Position numbers and translations under genes: made by a program
Assembly: GCA_905187695.1 (NCBI GenBank)
Contig: CAJJIY010000051.1
Coordinates: 1 to 7,025 of the forward strand
DNA length: 7,025 bases
Reading direction: 5' to 3'
From: an uncultured Eubacteriales bacterium
GTDB taxonomy: Bacteria; Bacillota; Clostridia; Oscillospirales; CAG-272
Shown: positions 1-6,505 of the stretch, piece after piece
How positions within the stretch are numbered: position 1 is the first letter of the stretch
How the letters are laid out: every line of letters starts with the position of its first letter
Notes under the pieces: generated by a model
What the model was told of the DNA's origin: nothing
Database searches by the model: none
What the model saw: only the letters and a program-made list of their open reading frames with translations

Positions 1-1074
1 CGGGCCGCCGGTCTCCCCGGCGCGGGCAAGCGCCGCGGCAATGACCGGGCGTTCCGCGCAGTCGATCCCCGCGCCCTCCATGATCATTTTGATCTTATCG
101 GCCTCGGTGCCGTCCTTTTCTCCCTTGCGCTGTGCCACCAGCGCCGCATAGTAGCGCCGGATGATTTCCTCGCGGGCGCTCTTTTTCACGGCTTCGTCGT
201 CAAAAATGCAAAAACCGGCCATGTTCACGCCCATATCGGTGGGAGATTTGTAAGGACAACTGCCGTAAATGCGTTCCATGGTGGCGCGCAGGACCGGGAA
301 AATTTCCACGTCGCGGTTGTAGTTGACGGTCGTCACGCCGTAGGCTTCCAAGTGGAAGGGGTCGATCATGTTGACGTCGCAAAGGTCGGCCGTGGCCGCC
401 TCATAAGCCAGATTGACCGGGTGTTTGAGGGGCAGGTTCCAGATGGGGAAGGTCTCGAATTTGGCATAACCAGAGCGGATGCCGCGTTTGTTGTCATGAT
501 AAAGCTGGGAAAGGCAGGTGGCCATTTTGCCGGAGCCGGGGCCCGGCGCGGTCACCACCACCAGCGGTCGGGAGGTTTTGATGTAATCGTTTTTGCCAAA
601 GCCCTCATCGCTGACAATGCGTGAAACATCGGCGGGATAGCCGGGGATGGGATAGTGCCGGTAGACCGGAAGACCCAGCGAAACAAGGCGCTTTTCAAAG
701 GCCAGCGCCGAGCTTTGTCCGGCAAAACGGGTCAGCACCACGCTGCCCACATAAAGGCCGAAGCCGCGGAATGCGTCAATGAGGCGGAGCACATCCTGAT
801 CATAGGTGATGCCCAGATCCCCGCGCACTTTGTTCTTTTCAATGTCGGCCGCGTTGATGACCAGCACGATCTCGGCCTCGGCCGAAAGCGCGGTCAGCAT
901 CCGGATCTTGCTGTCCGGTTCAAAACCGGGGAGCACCCGCGAGGCGTGAAAATCGTCAAAAAGCTTGCCGCCGAACTCCAGATAGAGTTTGCCGCCGAAC
1001 TTTTCGATGCGCTCACGGATATGCTCGGATTGAGTTGCGATATACTTGTCGTTGTCAAAGCCTTTTTTAAACAT
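1..1074 (-). CDS. DUF1846 (UPF0371) family protein, C-terminus cut by window edge
   Basis: The frame is open from ATG 1074 to the left edge, giving the first 358 residues; family members are about 500 residues, so roughly the last quarter is missing. The protein starts MFKKGFDNDKYIATQSEHIR and carries stretches I recognise from this family: FGGKLFDDFHASRVLPGF, a segment around LVVVTAPGPGSGKMA with a P-loop-like GPGSGK at residues 178-183, then KFETFPIWNLPLKHPVN and a later SPTDMGVNMAG. The family is widespread in Firmicutes and is of unknown function; nucleotide binding is suggested by the glycine-rich motif only. The start is supported by a GAGGGGG ribosome binding site (1079-1085), 4 bases from the ATG, and by a separate promoter upstream. 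It is not part of the operon on its right, which ends at a terminator. No signal peptide or membrane segment is visible, so a cytoplasmic protein is likely. The family call is sure; the biochemical role is not known to me. Confidence 0.93.
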   Translation of the reverse strand, partial: MFKKGFDNDKYIATQSEHIRERIEKFGGKLYLEFGGKLFDDFHASRVLPGFEPDSKIRMLTALSAEAEIVLVINAADIEKNKVRGDLGITYDQDVLRLIDAFRGFGLYVGSVVLTRFAGQSSALAFEKRLVSLGLPVYRHYPIPGYPADVSRIVSDEGFGKNDYIKTSRPLVVVTAPGPGSGKMATCLSQLYHDNKRGIRSGYAKFETFPIWNLPLKHPVNLAYEAATADLCDVNMIDPFHLEAYGVTTVNYNRDVEIFPVLRATMERIYGSCPYKSPTDMGVNMAGFCIFDDEAVKKSAREEIIRRYYAALVAQRKGEKDGTEADKIKMIMEGAGIDCAERPVIAAALARAGETGGP

Positions 1075-1112
1075 AAAACCCCCTCGCGCCCGGCGCGTCA
1101 CACATTGAATTT

Positions 1113-1141
1113 ATTATAACACTTCAGGTGGGCAAGAGCAA
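1113..1141 (-). promoter_or_regulatory. Promoter of the DUF1846 gene
   Basis: Read on the minus strand there is a -35 TTGCTC (1136-1141), a 17-base spacer and a perfect -10 TATAAT (1113-1118), typical of the housekeeping sigma factor. The -10 lies about 38 bases ahead of the ATG at 1074. It sits after the terminator of the preceding operon, which fits an independent transcription unit. Confidence 0.8.
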
Positions 1142-1223
1142 GCACTTTTTTTAAATTTACAATTTGGGGTGGGAAGCCTTCCGGAGCTGTCCGCATCCCG
1201 CCCCCGTTTCCGCCCGCCGGAGG

Positions 1224-1267
1224 TGTAAAAAGGGCAACAGTCATTGGAGACTGTTGCCCTTTTTACA
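1224..1267 (-). terminator. Rho-independent terminator, symmetric hairpin
   Basis: A perfect 19-base-pair inverted repeat (1224-1242 with 1249-1267) encloses a 6-base loop (1243-1248). The GC core is GGGCAACAGTC/GACTGTTGCCC, flanked by an A5 tract on one side and a T5 tract on the other, so it can work in both directions. Its evident job is to end the minus-strand operon whose last stop codon is at 1308, 40 bases away. It also insulates the promoter of the DUF1846 gene. Confidence 0.9.
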
Positions 1268-1307
1268 TCATCAAACGGAGCGCAGGGAAGGTTCCCGCTT
1301 TGCTTTT

Positions 1308-2255
1308 TCAGTAAAAAGTTGCCACGGGATTCTGAGGCGCACTGGTGAGCGCGGAATCGGTCACATACAGGACCGGGCCCGGCTGACCGTAGATTTTGTG
1401 CTTTTCCACCTGGATCCGGGCGGTGATCATCACCCATTCGCCGGTCTTGAAAGTGACCACGCGGGGGAAGATGCACACCACGCCGTCATAGGCAATGTCG
1501 GCCTCACAGCAGGTCATGACGTGACGGCCGGCCACCAGTTCGTTCTTTCCCAGTTGCCGGTCGCGGGCCACCAACCCCTTGAATTTCACGGTCCGGCCGT
1601 CCCAGGCGGACAGTTCGTCGCCGAGATCGCGGTAAAAGAGGGCAAAATCCTCGTCCGCCACGCTTACCACCGGCGCGTTCACATCAAAGGGGAGCGGATC
1701 TTCAATGGTGTCATATTCCAATTCGCCCGCCTCGTTTTCATAGGCGATCTGTGCTCGGCGGCTGATGCCGCGCACCAATTTGTGGAGCCCCTCGCGCGGG
1801 GTTTTGCCCGCCCGGTTGAAGATTACCATTTCGGCCGTCTGAAGTTTGTCCACCATCAGCGCACGCATATTGGCATTGTAGTTTTCCGCCGTGACGGTGT
1901 CGATAAACAGGAGTTGCTGGAAGATATACCATTCGCGGGGCAGGGCGCTGTAAAGCGAGCCGAGCTGCCACATTCCGTTGTATTCGATCATCACGCGGTC
2001 GGTCAGAATCCCCTTGGTCAGAGAGGTCAGATAGGAAAGGGTCAGGTCGCTTTCCTTTTCCACCGTCACCATGCGGACATTCTGCCCCGCAAAGCGGGAG
2101 GGGTCGTATTCCTCGATGCCTTCCTCGCAGACGATCAGCAGAATTTTGGCGCCGTCATTGAATTCGGGATCTTCCAGCGTTTCCTCAATCATTTTGGTCT
2201 TGCCGGCTTCCAGAAAGCCGGTGAAGAGATAGACCGGAATCTGCGGTTTTGCCAT
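1308..2255 (-). CDS. Divergent CobW-like P-loop GTPase fused to a YcgQ/TIGR03943-type C-terminal domain
   Basis: 315 residues. Residues 6-210 form a CobW/COG0523-like nucleotide-binding domain: P-loop GFLEAGKT at 13-20 and a Walker-B-like DRVMIEYNG at 86-94, aligned with the DRILIEPSG of the upstream gene. Two hallmark motifs are missing. Where CobW proteins have GCxCC this one has TVEKESD (64-70), and the guanine-specificity NKxD is replaced by FNRA (146-149). Residues about 218-315 resemble the C-terminus of TIGR03943/DUF1980 (YcgQ) proteins: W-x-G-R-T-V-x-F-x-G, then KNELVAGRHVMTCCEAD (CC at 249-250), then an ending with QNP and a terminal tyrosine. YcgQ-like proteins accompany a YraQ-type putative permease; none is in this window. 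The start ATG has an AAGGGAAG site (2263-2270) overlapping the stop codon of the preceding GTPase gene, so the two are probably co-translated. Metal handling is an inference; GTP hydrolysis is uncertain given the lost motifs. Confidence 0.85.
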   Translation of the reverse strand: MAKPQIPVYLFTGFLEAGKTKMIEETLEDPEFNDGAKILLIVCEEGIEEYDPSRFAGQNVRMVTVEKESDLTLSYLTSLTKGILTDRVMIEYNGMWQLGSLYSALPREWYIFQQLLFIDTVTAENYNANMRALMVDKLQTAEMVIFNRAGKTPREGLHKLVRGISRRAQIAYENEAGELEYDTIEDPLPFDVNAPVVSVADEDFALFYRDLGDELSAWDGRTVKFKGLVARDRQLGKNELVAGRHVMTCCEADIAYDGVVCIFPRVVTFKTGEWVMITARIQVEKHKIYGQPGPVLYVTDSALTSAPQNPVATFY

Positions 2256-2268
2256 GGCTGCACTTCCC

Positions 2269-3393
2269 TTAGTTCAGTTCCACGCCGAAAAGCGCGGAAA
2301 GCGCGTCGGCCTTCAGACCCGAACCAATCACGCACAGCCGACCGGTGAGCCCCGCACAGCCACTGCGCACATCGGGTTCGCCCGGCACATAGTCAAAGTG
2401 AATCCAGGAGCCGTCCTTGTTTTCCACAATGCCCTTGGCGCGGAGCACCATGCCGTATTTTTCGCTGTCGGTGAGCTTTGAGAGCGCCGCCTCCAGTTCT
2501 TCTTTTCCGAAGGTGCGCGTGGTCTCCGCGCCCAGGCTGACAAAGACCTCGTCGGCGTGGTGATGATGGTGATGATGATGGTGTTCGTGCTCCTCATCTT
2601 CATCGTCGTGATGGTGGCAGCAGCAGTCGTCCTCATCGTCGTCATCGTCGTGATGGTGGCGGTGATGGTGATGTTCGTGCCCCTCTTCGTCCTCATCGTC
2701 ATGGTGATGGTGGCAGCAGTCATCATCGTCATCGTCATCCTCGTGATGATGGTGTTCTTTCACCTCGGCCGCCAGTTTCTCCATTTCGGCCGCCAGCGAA
2801 TCGGTGCGTTCCATGGCGGCAAGCAACTGCGCGCCGGAGAGCTCGCTCCAGTCGGCCGTCACGATCACCGCGCCGGGATTGTGCTCACGCAGAGCCGCCA
2901 CGCAGGCTTCCAGTTTTTCGGCCGGGAGTCCTGCCGTGTGGCTGAGGATAATCGTACCGGCGTTTTCAATCTGATCATTGAAAAATTCGCCGAAGTTTTT
3001 CATGTGCATCCGGCATTTGGCCGCGTCCACCACCGTTACAAGGCCGGTGATCTGCAGTTCGTGGCTGTCCACGCGCTGAACGGCACGGATAACATCCGAG
3101 AGTTTTCCCACGCCCGAGGGCTCGATGAGGATCCGGTCGGGCGCATAATCGGACAGAACCTTTAACAGCGCCTTGCCGAAGTCGCCTACCAGACTGCAAC
3201 AGATGCACCCGGAGTTCATTTCGGTGATTTTGATGCCCGCGTCCTGTAGAAATCCGCCGTCAATGCCGATCTCGCCGAACTCGTTTTCGATGAGGACCAG
3301 TTTTTCACCGGCGTACACTTCGCCGATCAGTTTTTTGATGAGCGTGGTTTTACCCGCGCCGAGAAAGCCCGAAAAAATGTCGATTTTTGTCAT
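2269..3393 (-). CDS. CobW/COG0523 (G3E) family GTPase with long His/Asp/Cys-rich metal-binding insert
   Basis: 374 residues from ATG 3393, chosen because AAGGAAG (3401-3407) lies 7 bases upstream; an in-frame ATG at 3456 has no such site and would add 21 non-conserved residues. COG0523 proteins are GTPases that insert or buffer metals such as zinc, cobalt or nickel. Visible: P-loop GFLGAGKT (9-16), ENEFGEIGID (36-45), the metal-binding GCICC with cysteines 63, 65 and 66, DRILIEPSG (86-94), and a CobW C-terminal domain from about 284 including VLRAKGIV (316-323). The usual NKxD is ILSHT (149-153), a deviation. Between the domains, residues 214-279 carry 29 histidines, 5 cysteines in CC and CCC clusters, and many Asp/Glu, a far longer metal-binding loop than the short His stretches common in the family. 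The next gene follows after 13 bases; thiI precedes by 75. The metal cannot be read from sequence, and no zinc-type operator was seen upstream. Confidence 0.93.
   Translation of the reverse strand: MTKIDIFSGFLGAGKTTLIKKLIGEVYAGEKLVLIENEFGEIGIDGGFLQDAGIKITEMNSGCICCSLVGDFGKALLKVLSDYAPDRILIEPSGVGKLSDVIRAVQRVDSHELQITGLVTVVDAAKCRMHMKNFGEFFNDQIENAGTIILSHTAGLPAEKLEACVAALREHNPGAVIVTADWSELSGAQLLAAMERTDSLAAEMEKLAAEVKEHHHHEDDDDDDDCCHHHHDDEDEEGHEHHHHRHHHDDDDDEDDCCCHHHDDEDEEHEHHHHHHHHHADEVFVSLGAETTRTFGKEELEAALSKLTDSEKYGMVLRAKGIVENKDGSWIHFDYVPGEPDVRSGCAGLTGRLCVIGSGLKADALSALFGVELN
2556..2754 (-). repeat. Low-complexity CAC/CAT-GAT/GAC codon repeat inside the GTPase gene
   Basis: About 200 bases made almost only of His, Asp, Glu and Cys codons, arranged as degenerate repeats of a His block, an acidic block and a Cys cluster (CC-HHHH-DDEDEE-GHEHHHH, then CCC-HHH-DDEDEE-HEHHHH). 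Two units of the same order are visible, suggesting internal duplication. The triplet-rich DNA is expected to vary in length by slippage and to be hard to assemble. Confidence 0.8.
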
Positions 3394-3422
3394 AATAACA
3401 CTTCCTTTTCTATCATTTGGCC

Positions 3423-3436
3423 GCCGCTTTCGCGGC
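3423..3436 (-). other. Small GNRA-loop hairpin between thiI and the GTPase gene
   Basis: On the minus strand GCCGC-GAAA-GCGGC forms a 5-base-pair stem with a stable GAAA tetraloop. It sits in the 75-base gap after thiI, about 15 bases before the ribosome binding site of the GTPase gene. There is no following T tract, so it is not a standard terminator; it might protect or modulate the downstream message. The rest of the gap holds no clear promoter. Confidence 0.4.
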
Positions 3437-3468
3437 TGTCGGACGGACGGTAACAAGGGGCAAACGGT

Positions 3469-4647
3469 TTAAAATTTTGCCCGGATATAAACGGTTTCCA
3501 GCGTTCCCAGCGCCGCTTTTGTCAGTTCTTCCACCGGCAGTTTGGCCTCTTCTTCCAGCACGCGCGAAAGTTCGGGGCGGGTCTTGGGGTGACGCGGGGT
3601 AAAGACGGTACAGCAGTCTTCGTAGGGGAGAATGGAAGTTTCATAGGTGTCGATGGCGCGCGCCACGCGCACGATCTCTTCTTTGTCCATGCCGATGAGC
3701 GGGCGGAACACCGGCCGGTCGGCAACGGCGTTGGTCACGACCAGCGCCTTGATGGTCTGCGAGGCCACCTGTCCCATGCTTTCGCCGGTCATGACGGCGT
3801 CGCACTCCCGCGCGGCGGCCACCGCGCAGGCTGCCCGCATCATAAAGCGGCGCAACAGCAGGGTAAAGTATTCCTCGTCGCAGTTTTTGACAATGGCCTC
3901 CTGCACCTGGGTCAGCGAAATGATATGCACCTGCATACTGCCGGCATAGCGCGCCACGCGGGCGGCCAGTTCCAACACTTTTTCGCGTGCCTGTTCGCCG
4001 GTATAGGGGGGCGATTCAAAATAAAGCGCTTCCGGCTTCACGCCGCGTTTGGCCATCATATAACCGGCCACCGGGGAGTCAATGCCGCCCGAAAGGAGCA
4101 ACAGTCCCCGGCCGTTCGTGCCGACCGGCAGACCGCCTGCGCCCGGCACGCCGCCGGTGTGAACATAGGCCGCGCCCTCGCGCACTTCCACCCGCACCGT
4201 CACATCCGGATTGCGGACATCCACGCGCAACCGCGGGCAGACCGAAAGGATTGCTCCGCCGACCTCGGCCGAAATCTCGGGAGAGGTGAGGGGAAAGGTC
4301 TTGTCGGCGCGTTTGGCCTCCACTTTAAAGGTTTTTTTGCCCGAAAGGAAAGGGGGCAGATATTCTTTGGCGCAGGCCATAATCTCTTCCATGGTCTTGC
4401 CGGTCACGGCCGCGCGGTCGATCATCGAAAGGCCGAAAAGCCGCCGCGCCGCGCCGAACATTCCCTCAAAATCCGCCTCTTCATCCAGCGCCTCCGCATA
4501 CAGCACGCTCTGGGCGCGGGTGATTTTAAAATGACCGAAGGTCGAGGCGCGGAAGCGGAATTCTTTTAAAAGAACATCCTCAAAATATTTCCGGTTTGCG
4601 CCCTTCAGGACGATCTCGCCGTATTTGCAAAGCAGAATTTCTTTCAT
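3469..4647 (-). CDS. thiI: tRNA 4-thiouridine synthetase ThiI (tRNA sulfurtransferase)
   Basis: 392 residues, the normal length for the Firmicute form that lacks the C-terminal rhodanese domain of the enterobacterial enzyme. ThiI adenylates uridine 8 of tRNA and replaces its oxygen with sulfur; in some bacteria it also supplies sulfur for the thiamine thiazole. The N-terminus MKEILLCKYGEIVLKGANRK opens the ferredoxin-like/THUMP region (to about 165). The PP-loop ATP pyrophosphatase motif SGGIDSP is at 186-192, and GESMGQVASQT at 288-298 is a family signature. EDCCTVFTPRHPKT (343-356) carries Cys 345 or 346, corresponding to the catalytic cysteine of the family (Cys344 in E. coli). The start ATG overlaps the DUF2007 stop by four bases (ATGA), with AAGGAACAG upstream (4652-4660). 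Its usual partner, a cysteine desulfurase, is not in this window, so the sulfur donor must be encoded elsewhere. Whether it acts in thiamine synthesis cannot be told. Confidence 0.97.
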   Translation of the reverse strand: MKEILLCKYGEIVLKGANRKYFEDVLLKEFRFRASTFGHFKITRAQSVLYAEALDEEADFEGMFGAARRLFGLSMIDRAAVTGKTMEEIMACAKEYLPPFLSGKKTFKVEAKRADKTFPLTSPEISAEVGGAILSVCPRLRVDVRNPDVTVRVEVREGAAYVHTGGVPGAGGLPVGTNGRGLLLLSGGIDSPVAGYMMAKRGVKPEALYFESPPYTGEQAREKVLELAARVARYAGSMQVHIISLTQVQEAIVKNCDEEYFTLLLRRFMMRAACAVAAARECDAVMTGESMGQVASQTIKALVVTNAVADRPVFRPLIGMDKEEIVRVARAIDTYETSILPYEDCCTVFTPRHPKTRPELSRVLEEEAKLPVEELTKAALGTLETVYIRAKF

Positions 4648-4958
4648 TCGTCTGTTCCTTCATCCGTTTCTCCGGTCTCTTCTTCCTCGCCGCTTTCTGT
4701 TCCGTCTTCGGGGGCAAGGAGAGAGAGGGCGCGGTCAAGATCTTCGTTTTTCACAAAGAGGTCGGTGCCGAACAGGGAATAACCGGCGATGACGCGCACC
4801 GCGCTGCCCGCGCCCCGGTCGCGGCAGAGATAGGGGATCCCGGCGTCTTCCAGCAGGGAACGGGCCAACAGCAGAGAGGCGTTTTCAAAATAGGTGCCTG
4901 CCAACGAGAGATCTTCGTCATGCGGGGCCACATCGTCAAGGCCGAAAAAATGATCCAT
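4644..4958 (-). CDS. DUF2007-type small protein with acidic tail
   Basis: 104 residues. Residues about 22-82 fit the DUF2007 fold (annotated in Pfam as putative signal-transducing, related in fold to GlnB-like proteins): a helix LLLARSLLEDAGIPYLCRD, then VRVIAGYSLFGTDLFVKNEDLDRALSLL. The pattern AGIP...G-x-S-x-FG-x-D-L-x-V is what I recognise. The last 22 residues are mostly Glu, Asp, Thr and Gly and are probably disordered. No enzymatic residues or metal motif are seen, and the function of the family is unknown to me. The start ATG shares one base with the stop of the exonuclease gene (TGATG), with AAGGAGA about 8 bases ahead, and its own stop overlaps the thiI start. This tight coupling suggests a fixed ratio with its neighbours, but a direct link to tRNA thiolation is only a guess. 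Confidence 0.8.
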   Translation of the reverse strand: MDHFFGLDDVAPHDEDLSLAGTYFENASLLLARSLLEDAGIPYLCRDRGAGSAVRVIAGYSLFGTDLFVKNEDLDRALSLLAPEDGTESGEEEETGETDEGTDE

Positions 4959-6160
4959 CAGTTTGTCTCCTTTTCAAAATAGTGCGGGAAGAGCGTGAGA
5001 AAGACCGCCCGGCAGGCCAGTGTGTCGGCCAGCGAGGTGTGGGCCTGTCCCGCAAAGGTCAGCCCCAGCGCCGCCACCGCATCCGAGAGCGAGAGGTGGG
5101 AGAGCGGGAGCTCATGTTCGGTTACATAATGCGAAAATTCGGCCGAGCAGTCCAGCAGTTTTTCGTGAAATTCCCGGCGTTCCCGGTCATTCCGGAACAT
5201 TTTGACCAGATGCATGGCGTCGGTGTTTGTGCCGAAAGCAATCAGCCGCCTGGCCGGAATGAAGAGGTCGCGCAAAGCGGGGAAAAGCGAGGAAAATCCC
5301 GGCGCTCCGGCCACATCGGCCGGCGTGATCCCGTGGATCTTTTCGGTGCGGTTCCAGCGTTTTTTCCGCTCGGGCTTCACCAGCGTGTGAAAGACGGTTT
5401 CTCCCGTTCCGTCGGCCACCGAGACCGAGAGCACCTCGTCATGTTCGTAAACCCCGGTCATTTCCAAATCAAAAAACAGCACTTCGCGGGGGTCATAGCC
5501 GTAAAAGGCATTCCGCCGTCGGTCGCCCTCCGACCGCTTTTTTTCAATCTCGGCATGATAACATTCGGCGCAGAGCTTGCCGTGCGCCCGCAAAGGCGCG
5601 CCGCACCGTGCGCAGGGCAACGGCAGGCGGCGGCACTCGCATTTGGGATAAAGCGGGAGTCGCTCTTCCCTGCCGCGCCGCAAAAGCAGCGCCACCGGTT
5701 CGCCTTCGGGTTCATAATACATCTGCCGGAGCGCCGCCGCGGTATAGCACTTGAGCCGTTCGGCTCTCCGTCCCGTCAGGAGCGGCAATTCGCCCGGTTT
5801 TTCGGGCGCAGGCAGGAGAGAAGTGTCAAAAGGGCGCCGCCCCTTGTTTTTTCCGGCGCCGCAGTCCCCGGCTTTTTCCGCTTGTCCGGGCCTGTCCGGA
5901 TCTGTCTGTCCGGCTTCATGACTGTTTCCGGTTCCTGCGTCGCGCCGGGCCTTTTTTGCGCCGCCCGCTTCGCCGGGGGCATTTTCGCTGACATGGCGCG
6001 GGTCAAAACAGCGGATCTCCCGTCCCGCACGGTCAAGATAGACCGCCACCGGGGCGGCAGTCGGGTACAGATGCATCCGGGAGAGCATGATTTCGGAAAT
6101 CAGCCCGCGTTTTCCGGCGGCCTCCGGCGTCAGCACCGGTAAAACGCTCGTTTCGTTCAT
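4958..6160 (-). CDS. DnaQ-like DEDDh 3'-5' exonuclease with N-terminal extension and zinc ribbon
   Basis: 400 residues from ATG 6160, preferred because GGAGG lies 5 bases ahead; a TTG at 6181 in the same frame has no such site. Residues 1-55 are an unrecognised globular start. Residues about 58-108 are a Gly/Ala/Lys-rich, low-complexity, likely disordered linker. Residues 174-200 hold six cysteines including CARCG and CAECY (183, 186, 197, 200), a probable zinc ribbon. The exonuclease domain runs from about 226: FFDLEMTG with D231 and E233, HGIT at 276, FGTNTDAMHL with D314, and HTSLAD with H374 and D379, five residues apart as required for the DEDDh type. All four metal-binding acids and the histidine are present, so activity is likely. 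Substrate (RNA or DNA) cannot be told. It is the first gene of the operon, preceded by a good promoter, and its stop touches the DUF2007 start. Confidence 0.88.
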   Translation of the reverse strand: MNETSVLPVLTPEAAGKRGLISEIMLSRMHLYPTAAPVAVYLDRAGREIRCFDPRHVSENAPGEAGGAKKARRDAGTGNSHEAGQTDPDRPGQAEKAGDCGAGKNKGRRPFDTSLLPAPEKPGELPLLTGRRAERLKCYTAAALRQMYYEPEGEPVALLLRRGREERLPLYPKCECRRLPLPCARCGAPLRAHGKLCAECYHAEIEKKRSEGDRRRNAFYGYDPREVLFFDLEMTGVYEHDEVLSVSVADGTGETVFHTLVKPERKKRWNRTEKIHGITPADVAGAPGFSSLFPALRDLFIPARRLIAFGTNTDAMHLVKMFRNDRERREFHEKLLDCSAEFSHYVTEHELPLSHLSLSDAVAALGLTFAGQAHTSLADTLACRAVFLTLFPHYFEKETN

Positions 6161-6213
6161 AGTTTCCTCCGCGATTGACAATTCAGCCTACATTAAAAAT
6201 ATATTTTCATTTC

Positions 6214-6242
6214 AGTATAGCACACAAATCCCCAAAAAACAA
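6214..6242 (-). promoter_or_regulatory. Promoter of the exonuclease-DUF2007-thiI operon
   Basis: On the minus strand, -35 TTGTTT (6237-6242), a 17-base spacer and -10 TATACT (6214-6219), with TG one base ahead of the -10 (extended -10, TGCTATACT). The leader to ATG 6160 is about 45 bases and AT-rich. No other candidate in the spacer fits as well. Confidence 0.7.
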
Positions 6243-6505
6243 GCCCCCAGCGGGAAAAGTTGAAAACAAAAAGTCAAAATTCCTTTCCCGGAGTCTGCGG
6301 GGGCCCGGCCGGCGTCGCCGGTTGCGGCCGTTCCCTTGCGTGGGCACGGCAGAAAGTTCTCCGGTCCGGGTTTCTTTTTGCGATTTTTCGGCATAAACTG
6401 ACAGGGAAGAGCCGTCTCTCGCGCAGGATTTCCGGAAAATGGGCAACGATTGATTAAGACGGCGTTTTTGTGTGAAAAATAAAGGTGAAAATCAGAGCGA
6501 ACATA

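Noticed and set aside
1164..2348. Long plus-strand frame of 394 codons
   Set aside because: Antisense of the P-loop/YcgQ-like gene, crosses the terminator and shows no recognisable domain; the minus strand gives clear motifs.
2328..2738. Thr/Met-rich minus-strand frame overlapping the GTPase gene
   Set aside because: A shifted reading of the same triplet repeat; no family character.
2557..3165. Open plus-strand frame with a hydrophobic, Met/Val-rich start that looks like a membrane protein
   Set aside because: It is the antisense of the His/Asp codon repeat in the GTPase gene; hydrophobicity comes from reading CAT/GAT repeats backwards, and there is no ribosome binding site.
3394..3468. Possible metal-responsive (Zur-like) operator before the GTPase pair
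   Set aside because: No AT-rich palindrome of the expected kind; the only symmetry is a short GC hairpin.
4982..6142. Long plus-strand frame of 386 codons
   Set aside because: Antisense of the exonuclease gene, whose catalytic residues are all present on the minus strand; such shadows are common in GC-rich DNA.
6161..6181. TTG at 6181 as the start of the exonuclease
   Set aside because: The in-frame ATG at 6160 has GGAGG at proper spacing, and this site lies inside the seven extra codons the TTG would add.
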